Assembly: GCA_017428115.1 (NCBI GenBank)
Contig: JAFRRK010000089.1
Location: 1-32,780 of the forward strand
Source: Bacteroidales bacterium
GTDB lineage: Bacteria > Bacteroidota > Bacteroidia > Bacteroidales > P3
Reading direction: 5' to 3'
Length of the DNA: 32,780 nt
Shown here: piece after piece, positions 7,727-16,226 of the stretch
How positions within the stretch are numbered: position 1 is the stretch's first letter
Layout: each line of letters opens with the position of its first letter
The notes under the pieces: generated by a model
Database searches by the model: none
Seen by the model: the letters and a program-made list of their open reading frames with translations, nothing else
Told to the model about the DNA's origin: nothing
Position numbers and translations under genes: made by a program

Positions 7727-10700
7727 ATGATGAACTTTACACACTTGCATGTGCACTCGCACTACTCAATGCTCGACGGAATGTCGAAGATTGCCGACCT
7801 GGTGAAGAAGGCGAAAAAGAACGGCATGTATGCCATGGCATTGACCGACCATGGCAATATGTTTGGTATCAAGGATTTTGTGGATACTGTGGCTAAGGAG
7901 AACGGCAAGGTGAAGGATCGCATCAAGGAGCATGAGGCGGTGCTAAAGAACGACGGTGCGACTGCAGAGGAGAAGCAGGAGGCGGAATATCAGATTGAAC
8001 AGCTGAAGGGGCAGCTGTTTAAGCCCATAATCGGCACCGAGGCTTACTGTGCCCGCCGTACGCTGTATGACAAGGATAAGGATGTGAAGGAGCTCAATCC
8101 CGAGACAGGGCGCGAGCGTATAAAGGACAGCAGCGGCTACCATTTGATACTGTTGGCCAAGAACAGCAAGGGCTATCACAACCTATGCAAGTTGGCCTCG
8201 ATAGCGTATACTGACGGTTTTTATAGTAGGCCGAGAATAGACCACAATGTGTTGGAGCAGTACCATGAGGGTTTGATAGTTTGTTCGGCATGTTTGGGTG
8301 GCGAGATTCCTCAGCTGATAATGGCTGGAAAACTGGAGGAGGCTGAGCAGGCGGTGTTGTGGTTCAAACGGGTGTTTGGCGACGACTACTACATAGAGTT
8401 GCAACGCCATAAGACCGACAAGCCCAATGCGAACCGTGAAACCTACGAGTTGCAGCAGCGGGTGAATCCGGTGCTGGTGGAGTTGGCTCACAAGCACCAT
8501 ATCAAGATTGTGGCCACCAACGATGTGCATTTCGTTGAGGAGGAACACGGGGAGGCGCACGACCACTTGATATGTCTGGCAACGCAGAAGGACTATTTCG
8601 ATCCCGACCGACTGCACTACACCAAGCAGGAATGGCTGAAAACGCCACAGCAAATGGCCGATATTTTCGATGATTTGCCTGAAGCAATAGAGAACACGAT
8701 GGAGGTGGCAGAGAAGGTGGAGGTGTATAGTATCGACAGTGACCCCATTATGCCTATGTTTGACATTCCCGCCTCGTTTGGCAGTGAGGCAGAATACCGC
8801 CAGAGAATCACCGAGGAGGAGCTGTTTGACGAGTTCACGCAGAACGAGAAGCACGAGGTGGTGATGGACCGTGAGGCGGCCGAGAAGAAGATAAAGAAGC
8901 TGGGAGGGTATGACAAGCTATACAGAATAAAGTTTGAGGCAGACTATTTGGAGAAACTGGTGTGGGAAGGCGCTAGGAATAGGTATCTGTCGGACATGGC
9001 CGACTTGTCCGACCTGTCTGACCAGAAGGAGATTAAGATGGCGCTGACCGAGGAACAACGCGAACGAATAGTGTTTGAACTGCACACTATCAAGACCATG
9101 GGCTTTCCTGGCTATTTTCTGATAGTGGCCGACTATATACGTGGGGCAAGAGAGGAGCTGGGTGTAAGCGTTGGCCCAGGCCGTGGGTCGGCAGCTGGCA
9201 GCGTGGTGGCCTACTGCCTGTGGATTACCGATATCGACCCTCTGAAGTACGACCTTCTGTTTGAACGTTTTTTGAATCCCGACCGTATATCGCTGCCTGA
9301 TATTGATGTGGACTTCGACGATGCCGGGCGCGGCCGTGTGCTGGACTGGATTACAAAAAAATATGGTAAAGAGAAGGTGGCGCATATCATCACCTATGGC
9401 ACTATGGCCACCAAGAGCGCTATTGCCGATGTGGGACGAGTTGAGAAGGTACCCCTCAGCGAGGTCAACAAGCTCAAGGAGCTTATTCCGGATAGAAGTT
9501 TCCCCGACAGTGTGAAGGACGAGAACGGCAAGTCTCCCAAGGTGAACCTGGTGAACTGCTACAAGTATGTGCCCGAATTGAAGCACATCATGGAGGATAA
9601 AGAGCATGAGGAGCTGAAGAATATGCTGACTTACGCTGCCGAGTTGGAGGATACCAACCGCCAGGTGGGCATACATGCCTGCGGTGTGATTATCGGTGCC
9701 GACGACCTGACCAATTTTGCACCAGTGTGCACTATTTACGACAAGGAGTCGAAGCAGGATGTGTTGGTGACCCAATACGACGGCCATGTGGTGGAGACTG
9801 TGGGATTGATTAAAATGGATTTTTTGGGGCTTAAGAACCTCACCATCATCAAGAATGCCATTGAAATGATAGAACGCAACCACGGCGTGAAGGTGGATGT
9901 CGACCACCTGCCTATTGATGACGAGAAGACATATCAGCTCTTCTGTCAGGGCAACACGGTAGGCACCTTCCAATTTGAGTCGGCAGGTATGCAGAAGTAT
10001 CTGCGAGAGCTGGAGCCGCACGTCTTCGAGGACCTCATTGCTATGAATGCGCTCTACCGCCCAGGTCCCATGGACTATATACCCGACTTTATTGATAGAA
10101 AGCAGGGGCGCAAACCCATCGAATACGACATCCCCTGTATGGAAAAGTATCTGAAGGATACCTACGGCATCACTGTGTATCAAGAGCAGGTGATGCTGTT
10201 GAGCCGACAGCTGGCAGGCTTCACCCGTGGACAAAGCGACACCCTACGCAAGGCTATGGGAAAGAAGCAGATTGAGAAGATGAACGAGCTGGAGGTGCTC
10301 TTCTACCAGGGCGGAGAGGAGAGAGGCCACCCCCACGACAAGCTACATAAGATTTGGGAGGACTGGAAGAAGTTTGCCTCCTACGCCTTCAACAAGTCGC
10401 ACGCTACCTGCTATTCGTGGGTGGCATATCAGACCGCCTATCTCAAGGCGCACTACCCTGCAGAGTATATGGCTGCGGTGATGACTAGCGGACAGAACGA
10501 CATTAAGCGCATCACTGAGCTGATGGACGACTGCCGTAAGCATGGGTTGGAAATTCTGGCCCCATCGGTCAACGAGTCGCAGATGGATTTCTCGGTCAAC
10601 AGCAAGGGACAGATACGCTTTGGCCTGAAGGCCATCAGCGGCATGGGCGAAGCCGCTTCCGAGGCTATTATCTCTGAGCGCGAGAAGGATGGTCCTTACA

Positions 10701-11671
10701 CTGATATATTCGACTTTCTGGAACGTGTAGACCTCCGTTCGGTCAACAGAAAGAATTTGGAGGTGCTGGTCAAGTCGGGTGCTTTCGACGGGGTGGGCGA
10801 CATGCATCGTGCTCAATATTTTTACAAAGAGAATGACAATGAGGCCACGCCCACTTTTATAGAGAAGTTGATGCGCTGGGCAGTGCGTAACCGTGAGAAT
10901 GCCGAGAGCGCCCAAATGTCGCTATTCGACACCTGCGAGCAGACCAAACAGGAGTCGCTGCCACCAGTGCCCCAATGTCAGCCGTGGACGGTGGTGGAGC
11001 AGTGCCGTGAAGAGTATAGTGTGGTGGGATTTTATCTGAGTGCCCATCCGCTAGATGAAGACAAATTTGCCATGGACCATTTTGTCAACACGCAGTGTGC
11101 CGACTTGGCCGACTTGACCCCTTTCATTGACAAACCTGTCCACATTGGGGGCATTATCACTGATGCCCATACGGGCATATCTGCCAAAAATGGAGACCCC
11201 TACGGCATCATGGTTGTCGAAGACTACAGTGGGGCCTATACCCTCAGACTATACAAGGGCGAGTATCTGAAGTATGCCAGCTTCTTTCAACGCGACCTGC
11301 ATATCTATATCAAAGCCACAGTGCGCCAGTTTACTGGACGCAATCGCGACGGCTCACCCTATCTCTCTAAGCCTCAGCTGAAGGTGTCTGAGATGATGTT
11401 GTTGGACGAGGCACTTGAGCGCAATACCAAGCTAATCCGTTTTACTATCAACATTGGCGACATCACTGGAGATTTCTGCAGACGTATAGACTCGCTGGCC
11501 CACGATAACGAGGGCAAGGTGCCGATTGAGGCTTACGTTGTCGACCCCGAACATAACCTTACGCTCACTATGCGCACGCGCGACCTCTTGGTCAATCCCA
11601 AGAAGATGCTACGGGCATTGCAGCAAGTGCCTGGTGTTACCGACATCAAACCTCTCACATATCAATTATAA
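7727..11671 (+). CDS. dnaE: DNA polymerase III subunit alpha (replicative polymerase)
   Basis: The 1314-residue product is the catalytic subunit of the replicative polymerase. The N-terminus begins the PHP domain with HLHVHSHYSMLDG. The polymerase core has GPGRGSAAGS and PDIDVDF, with Asp525 and Asp527 as the paired metal ligands, and Asp698 in MDFLGLKNLT as the third acidic residue. Next come ALYRPGPMDYIPDF and KSHATCYSWVAYQTAYLKAHYPAEYMAA of the fingers, and a C-terminal OB-fold region (HIGGIITD to about residue 1225). It is longer than E. coli DnaE (1160). Part of the excess is a DLSDLSD insertion at residues 421-432 made by a 9-bp tandem repeat. The start could be either of two adjacent ATGs. 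Confidence 0.97.
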   Translation: MMNFTHLHVHSHYSMLDGMSKIADLVKKAKKNGMYAMALTDHGNMFGIKDFVDTVAKENGKVKDRIKEHEAVLKNDGATAEEKQEAEYQIEQLKGQLFKPIIGTEAYCARRTLYDKDKDVKELNPETGRERIKDSSGYHLILLAKNSKGYHNLCKLASIAYTDGFYSRPRIDHNVLEQYHEGLIVCSACLGGEIPQLIMAGKLEEAEQAVLWFKRVFGDDYYIELQRHKTDKPNANRETYELQQRVNPVLVELAHKHHIKIVATNDVHFVEEEHGEAHDHLICLATQKDYFDPDRLHYTKQEWLKTPQQMADIFDDLPEAIENTMEVAEKVEVYSIDSDPIMPMFDIPASFGSEAEYRQRITEEELFDEFTQNEKHEVVMDREAAEKKIKKLGGYDKLYRIKFEADYLEKLVWEGARNRYLSDMADLSDLSDQKEIKMALTEEQRERIVFELHTIKTMGFPGYFLIVADYIRGAREELGVSVGPGRGSAAGSVVAYCLWITDIDPLKYDLLFERFLNPDRISLPDIDVDFDDAGRGRVLDWITKKYGKEKVAHIITYGTMATKSAIADVGRVEKVPLSEVNKLKELIPDRSFPDSVKDENGKSPKVNLVNCYKYVPELKHIMEDKEHEELKNMLTYAAELEDTNRQVGIHACGVIIGADDLTNFAPVCTIYDKESKQDVLVTQYDGHVVETVGLIKMDFLGLKNLTIIKNAIEMIERNHGVKVDVDHLPIDDEKTYQLFCQGNTVGTFQFESAGMQKYLRELEPHVFEDLIAMNALYRPGPMDYIPDFIDRKQGRKPIEYDIPCMEKYLKDTYGITVYQEQVMLLSRQLAGFTRGQSDTLRKAMGKKQIEKMNELEVLFYQGGEERGHPHDKLHKIWEDWKKFASYAFNKSHATCYSWVAYQTAYLKAHYPAEYMAAVMTSGQNDIKRITELMDDCRKHGLEILAPSVNESQMDFSVNSKGQIRFGLKAISGMGEAASEAIISEREKDGPYTDIFDFLERVDLRSVNRKNLEVLVKSGAFDGVGDMHRAQYFYKENDNEATPTFIEKLMRWAVRNRENAESAQMSLFDTCEQTKQESLPPVPQCQPWTVVEQCREEYSVVGFYLSAHPLDEDKFAMDHFVNTQCADLADLTPFIDKPVHIGGIITDAHTGISAKNGDPYGIMVVEDYSGAYTLRLYKGEYLKYASFFQRDLHIYIKATVRQFTGRNRDGSPYLSKPQLKVSEMMLLDEALERNTKLIRFTINIGDITGDFCRRIDSLAHDNEGKVPIEAYVVDPEHNLTLTMRTRDLLVNPKKMLRALQQVPGVTDIKPLTYQL
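8987..9022 (+). repeat. Tandem 9-bp repeat inside dnaE (DLSDLSD stretch)
   Basis: Four imperfect 9-bp units of the form NTGtCcGAC encode LSD-MAD-LSD-LSD, residues 421-432 of DnaE. The unit length preserves the reading frame. It lies in a charged linker between the PHP region and the polymerase core. Confidence 0.7.
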
Positions 11672-11721
11672 ATACACCAATATTCAAACACAATAAGGTA
11701 CTAACGCTATAATACATCATC

Positions 11722-12567
11722 ATGCTCCTCACTACCCCGGTTTCTATCCCACCCTCATCGTTGCGCATCCATCACGAGGTACCCCTGCTGTTGCTGGGCT
11801 CCTGTTTCACCGACGAGGTGGGGGGGAAACTGCGTGACGCGGGTTTTGACATGTTGTGCAACCCCTTTGGCACACTATATAACCCCCTCTCAATAGCCAC
11901 CTGCCTGCAGCGTGCGGAGGAGGGCCTACTAATGACGGCCGACGAGCTGGTGTGCTATGAGGGTGTGTGGCATTCGTGGCTGCATCACAGCCGTTTCTCG
12001 CATTCCGACAGAGACTGTTGTTTGGCATTGTGTAATGGTGCTATACGTCGCACTCACGATTTCTTGAAACGTAAACCTATACTGCTGGTGACTTTCGGAA
12101 CGGCGTGGGTCTACTATCATCGTGGCAGTGTGGTGGCTAACTGCCATAAGTTGCCGCCACAACATTTTGAACGCTGTCGGCTCACGGCGAAAGAGATTGT
12201 TGACCGATGGGTACCACTTGTTGAAAGACTTTCATGTTCGACACTTTTCACTGTAAGTCCCATACGCCATTTGGCGGATGGAGCCCATGGCAATCAGCTG
12301 AGTAAGGCTACGTTGCTGCTGGCAGTCGACTCGCTGTTGGAGTGCTGTGCCCAGACGGGTTATTTCGACAGCTATGAGCTACTGATGGACGAACTGCGCG
12401 ACTATCGTTTCTATGCCCGCGACATGTGCCACCCATCTGAAGTGGCGATAGAGATAGTGTGGGAACGCTTTCAGGAGACCTATATGTCGCCCGCAACTCG
12501 ACAGCGTTGTCGTGAGATGGAAAAAAAATCACGTATGGCTCACCACCGCCCAATTATTGGTAATTGA
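11722..12567 (+). CDS. GSCFA-domain protein
   Basis: The 281-residue protein has the family signature LLGSCFTDEVGG (Gly26-Ser27-Cys28-Phe29-Thr30, so GSCFT here) followed by NPFGTLYNP and later VTFGTAWVY and FTVSPIRHLADG. These are typical of GSCFA proteins, which are common in Bacteroidota and resemble SGNH/GDSL hydrolases. The biochemical role is not established. There is no signal peptide. It lies 50 bp after dnaE and 79 bp before ddl on the same strand. Confidence 0.85.
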   Translation: MLLTTPVSIPPSSLRIHHEVPLLLLGSCFTDEVGGKLRDAGFDMLCNPFGTLYNPLSIATCLQRAEEGLLMTADELVCYEGVWHSWLHHSRFSHSDRDCCLALCNGAIRRTHDFLKRKPILLVTFGTAWVYYHRGSVVANCHKLPPQHFERCRLTAKEIVDRWVPLVERLSCSTLFTVSPIRHLADGAHGNQLSKATLLLAVDSLLECCAQTGYFDSYELLMDELRDYRFYARDMCHPSEVAIEIVWERFQETYMSPATRQRCREMEKKSRMAHHRPIIGN

Positions 12568-12646
12568 GATGAAACTGAAACTATTGTTTGACGCACCTTC
12601 TAAACTTTGAACCTCTTACATTTTCAATATATAAACCTATCATCAG

Positions 12647-13627
12647 ATGAATAAGATTAATATAGCCCTTGTTATGGGCGGTTTTTCGGGAGAACATGAT
12701 ATCTCCATCAATAGCGGTTGTCAGGTATATGAAAATCTAGACCACGATAAGTATAATGTTTACAAGATAGTCATCGACCGAAAGGGTTGGTACTGGTTGG
12801 CCGATGATGGCAGCCACCGTGCAGTGAATCGCGGCAATTTTACTGTGGAAGGGGTTGACCGTTTCGATCTTGCCTTTATTATTGTTCATGGCAACCCTGG
12901 CGAAAATGGCGTTTTACAAGGCTATTTTGATCTGTTGGGCATACGCTATACTACCTGTGGATTCTATACCTCGGCACTTACTTTCAATAAAGGCTATTGC
13001 AATCCCATGGTGCGTAATCTGGGTATTGTAAGCGTGGCGAAATCGAGGTTGTTGTATGCCGACCAGCCCATTGAGCCCCAGCAATTGCTCGAGGAATTGT
13101 CGTTGCCATTGTTTGTCAAGCCTGCAGCTGGAGGTAGCAGTGTGGCCACCACCAAGGTGAAGAGCGCCGACCAGCTGATGCCCGCCATTCAGGAAGCCCT
13201 GACGGAGGATAAGGCGGTGCTTGTGGAAGAGTGTATCCAGGGGCGTGAATTTGACTGCGGAGTGCTGCGCACGAAGGAAAAAAAATATGTCTTTCCTATC
13301 ACCGAGATTATTCCCAAGGGCGGACATGAGTTTTTCGACTATGCGGCTAAATACGATGGATTTAGCGATGAGGTGACTCCCGCTCAGGTTGACAAAGAGG
13401 TGAGCGACCATATACAGGAGGTCTCCTCCCAGCTGTACGACATGCTGGACTGCCGTGGGGTGGTGCGATTCGACTATATATATGACACGGCGAAGCGCGA
13501 GCTCTTCTTCCTTGAAGTGAACACTATCCCAGGACAAAGCTCCGAAAGCATTGTCCCTAAACAGGCCCGTGCTATGGGTATAAGCACTCGGCAACTATAT
13601 GAAATGATTATACAAAGCAGCTTGTAA
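12647..13627 (+). CDS. ddl: D-alanine--D-alanine ligase
   Basis: The 326-residue ATP-grasp ligase joins two D-alanines for peptidoglycan precursors in the cytoplasm. The N-terminal substrate-binding motif is LVMGGFSGEHDIS. The ATP-grasp core has PLFVKPAAGGSSVATTKV and VEECIQGREFDCGVL, and the metal-binding end has FLEVNTIPGQSSES, with Glu290 and Asn292 in the usual positions. Length is normal. Nine bases separate it from the following gene. It could in principle make another D-Ala-D-X dipeptide, but nothing suggests this. Confidence 0.93.
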   Translation: MNKINIALVMGGFSGEHDISINSGCQVYENLDHDKYNVYKIVIDRKGWYWLADDGSHRAVNRGNFTVEGVDRFDLAFIIVHGNPGENGVLQGYFDLLGIRYTTCGFYTSALTFNKGYCNPMVRNLGIVSVAKSRLLYADQPIEPQQLLEELSLPLFVKPAAGGSSVATTKVKSADQLMPAIQEALTEDKAVLVEECIQGREFDCGVLRTKEKKYVFPITEIIPKGGHEFFDYAAKYDGFSDEVTPAQVDKEVSDHIQEVSSQLYDMLDCRGVVRFDYIYDTAKRELFFLEVNTIPGQSSESIVPKQARAMGISTRQLYEMIIQSSL

Positions 13628-13635
13628 AAGCCAGG

Positions 13636-14706
13636 ATGCTCCTTGGACATATGAATGATAGGGACCATACTCACCATTGTAGCGCATTATGCTGGCTAGC
13701 AGTATTCATTATGCTGTTGGCACCAGGTGGCTATGGCCAGCGGCCATGCAGAGATACATTGGTTTATGTATACGACTCTATCTGCGAGGGCGACACCTAC
13801 CTATTTAACGATAGGGAACTTACTTATACGGGACTCTTTTTCGATACCCTTCCCCGTGTGGCTGGCGAGTGCGATAGCATTATAATTCTAAGACTTACTG
13901 TGCTAATGATTCCAGAGGTCCATTTTTATCCCTATCGTCGTTGTGAGGGCAATGTGGGCTACGACCTGTATAGCTCGGGCATTGGTACCTATTATCGCTG
14001 GTGGTCATCGCCTCCCGACTCTACCTTGCTGGATCAGCAAAACCGGTCGTGGGTGCATGTCAATCCTCAAGTTCCTACCACCTATTATCTATACAATGAC
14101 TATCGAGAATCGCCTCAATGTCCCGACTCGGGAAGTGTGCAGATTAATCCAATAGTGTTATGTGTGGGTGCAATGAGGCTGACACCCGACGAGATTACGC
14201 TCGACCACCTCGACTTTACGGTCGAGGATTTCAGTGTGGGTACACGTGAGTATCATTATGGTGGCTGGGGGGGACGTCATTGGTACATAAACGGTGTGCA
14301 CCAAGATGAGAATGGAGAGAAGGCAACCTTCCATGCCGAGCCCTGGTGGCCCGACACGGTGGAGGTGATGATGCAAGCTTTTACGCCAACATGTATCGAC
14401 ACTGTAATAAAGAGATTACCATTCAAAAAGATTTCACTCTACTTTCCCAATATTTTCACCCCCGAGGGTGACGGTAATAGTCTTTTCGCACCTGTATTGA
14501 CTGGTGTAATTGAGTTCGAAATGTGGATATACAATCGTTACGGCACCTTGATATTCCACTCTTTTGATGCCAATACCCCATGGGACGGTACCTACGATGG
14601 CAGGCCTTGCCCGTCGGGTAGCTATGTGTATCGCTGCCGCTATAGTGACATTTATACCCCTGATGGTTTCCAAAGCCTCGAAGGTTGTGTGACATTGCTG
14701 CGGTGA
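13636..14706 (+). CDS. Secreted protein with type-B T9SS C-terminal domain (CHU_C)
   Basis: A 356-residue protein with an N-terminal signal peptide (hydrophobic stretch LCWLAVFIMLLAPGG, likely cleaved near YGQ). Its C-terminal 90 residues match the gliding-motility-associated CTD: FPNIFTPEGDGNSLFAP, MWIYNRYGTLIFHS, WDGTYDGRPCPSGSYVYRCRY. This type-B tail directs export through the type IX system, usually with a PorP/SprF-like partner. The middle (RDTLVYVYDSICEGDTYLF and cysteine-containing stretches) is like other such adhesin-type proteins but gives no function. It starts 9 bp after ddl; the start could be at 13636 or at 13651, the latter giving a shorter charged N-region. Confidence 0.8.
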   Translation: MLLGHMNDRDHTHHCSALCWLAVFIMLLAPGGYGQRPCRDTLVYVYDSICEGDTYLFNDRELTYTGLFFDTLPRVAGECDSIIILRLTVLMIPEVHFYPYRRCEGNVGYDLYSSGIGTYYRWWSSPPDSTLLDQQNRSWVHVNPQVPTTYYLYNDYRESPQCPDSGSVQINPIVLCVGAMRLTPDEITLDHLDFTVEDFSVGTREYHYGGWGGRHWYINGVHQDENGEKATFHAEPWWPDTVEVMMQAFTPTCIDTVIKRLPFKKISLYFPNIFTPEGDGNSLFAPVLTGVIEFEMWIYNRYGTLIFHSFDANTPWDGTYDGRPCPSGSYVYRCRYSDIYTPDGFQSLEGCVTLLR

Positions 14707-14808
14707 AGGCAATGACTGGTGGCTTTTTTTACGAAACTATTGCTTCATAGGTCTACCTGCCGATATGAGCTACAGGTGGTTTCTTATTGCAAGGACTTTT
14801 CTGAAGGA

Positions 14809-14855
14809 CAAAAAAAGAAACACAGTCGACACCCTCAAAAAAAGTGCCGACTGTG
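14809..14855 (-). terminator. Rho-independent terminator of the sugar transporter gene
   Basis: CACAGTCG (14821-14828) pairs with CGACTGTG (14848-14855), continued after one mismatch by CAC/GTG. On the - strand the stem is followed by TTTCTTTTTTTG, a good U-tract. It lies 30 bp beyond the stop codon of the 14885-16147 gene. On the + strand no T-run follows, so it serves mainly the - strand gene. Confidence 0.75.
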
Positions 14856-14884
14856 CTATGTTTGATGTTAGGAGCTGATGACTA

Positions 14885-16147
14885 TTATTCAACAGGTATG
14901 TCTTTGTTGACGTTTTTGCTACCCCATATGGCATAGAAGAGGATATATCCAAATCCAAGGATTACCAGCCAGTAGCTGCCTACGAAGCCAATGCCATCGG
15001 CAAGCATGTTTTGGAAGAAGGGCATGATGCCGCCGCCACAAACAAGAGTCATAAATATGCCACTGGCCATGGGGGTGTATTTCCCCAAGCCTTCGGCCGA
15101 GAGGTTGAAAATAGCTCCCCACATGACTGAGGTGCAGAGTCCGCAGAGTGTGGCAAAGGCTATCTTGAGCGGCACATCAGCACCATGGAGATGAACTATG
15201 GCGGTGGTGGGTATAAATATGAGGCATAGTAGGAAACAGATGGCGATGATGGCAGTGGTGGAAAGCATGGCTCGAGATGAGACTTTGCCTCCCAGCAGCC
15301 CACCAATAAAGCGGCCACAAAGCATAAGGAACCAGTAGGCTCCGACAAACCATCCTGCCAAATCGGCACCCATACCAAGTCCACCGCCATCGGCAGAGGT
15401 GGTCATGTAGAGGTTTGCGGTATTAGGAATCCCCACCTCTACACCCACATAGAAGAAGATTGCTATGGCACCTAGCACAAAGTGGCGGAAGCTGAGAGGG
15501 GAATGGGGGTCGTGGGGTTTGGCAGCACGCATCTCGCGGGTTTCTAGGTGGGGCTCGGGTATCTTGGTGAGTAGGATTACTATAAAGGCAACAGCAAAGA
15601 TAGACATGGCTATAATCATGGCAGGTGCTGCATCGCTGACGTTTGCCTTATCAACGGCACCTCCAATCAGGTAGCCCAATAGGATGGGGGCAAGGGTGCC
15701 TCCAGTAGAATTGATGGTGCCTCCCCATTGGATGAGTTGGTTGCCGCGGTTGCCACCGCCACCGAGGGTGTTAAGCATGGGATTGACAACAATGTTGAGC
15801 AGGCACATCGAAAAACCTGCCACCAGGGCACCGGTGACATAAACGGCAAAACTGCCGGCATAGCCTGAAAGAAACTGGATGCCCACACCTATGAGTCCGA
15901 CAGTGACAGCGAGCAGCGAGGTGAATTTATAGCCTTTGCGTCGCAAGATAATGCCCGCGGGGATGCCCATACAGGCATAGGCAATAAAGTTGGCTAGGGT
16001 GCCTAGCTGGGCAATGGCGTTGCTGGTGCCAAATTGGTTTTTGACGATGACTCCCATTGAGCCTGCAAAGTTGGTGACAAATGCTATCATGAAGAATAGC
16101 AGAAACATCACGATGATAGGAATGGTGTAGTTTTGTTTCTTTTCCAT
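14885..16147 (-). CDS. MFS sugar transporter of the FHS/FucP-GluP type
   Basis: A 420-residue inner-membrane protein with about 12 hydrophobic segments. Features of the fucose/glucose-galactose:H+ symporter group are visible: NPMLNTLGGG near the middle of the first half, NQLIQWGGTINSTGGTLAPILLG, and GRFIGGLLGGKVSSR opening the second half of the repeat. Such proteins import a monosaccharide with protons; the exact sugar is not readable. The preferred start is the ATG at complement 16147 (MEKKQNYTIP); an ATG 27 bases upstream adds residues of no evident use. It follows the C10 protease gene by 79 bp in the same direction, and no sugar-metabolism gene lies next to it. Confidence 0.87.
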   Translation of the reverse strand: MEKKQNYTIPIIVMFLLFFMIAFVTNFAGSMGVIVKNQFGTSNAIAQLGTLANFIAYACMGIPAGIILRRKGYKFTSLLAVTVGLIGVGIQFLSGYAGSFAVYVTGALVAGFSMCLLNIVVNPMLNTLGGGGNRGNQLIQWGGTINSTGGTLAPILLGYLIGGAVDKANVSDAAPAMIIAMSIFAVAFIVILLTKIPEPHLETREMRAAKPHDPHSPLSFRHFVLGAIAIFFYVGVEVGIPNTANLYMTTSADGGGLGMGADLAGWFVGAYWFLMLCGRFIGGLLGGKVSSRAMLSTTAIIAICFLLCLIFIPTTAIVHLHGADVPLKIAFATLCGLCTSVMWGAIFNLSAEGLGKYTPMASGIFMTLVCGGGIMPFFQNMLADGIGFVGSYWLVILGFGYILFYAIWGSKNVNKDIPVE

Positions 16148-16226
16148 AGTGTTATTTATTTTTATTTCGTTCAATTGTCATCAGGCGTCTTCTTTCCTCA
16201 TTATCCAAACACTCTTTACTAGTGAG

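Noticed and set aside
8918-10234. 438-codon - strand ORF opposite dnaE
   Set aside because: It lies wholly against the conserved polymerase core and resembles no known protein.
11722-12567. GSCFA protein as part of a peptidoglycan operon with ddl
   Set aside because: Gene order alone is not enough; there is no motif linking it to cell-wall synthesis, so I kept the neutral call.
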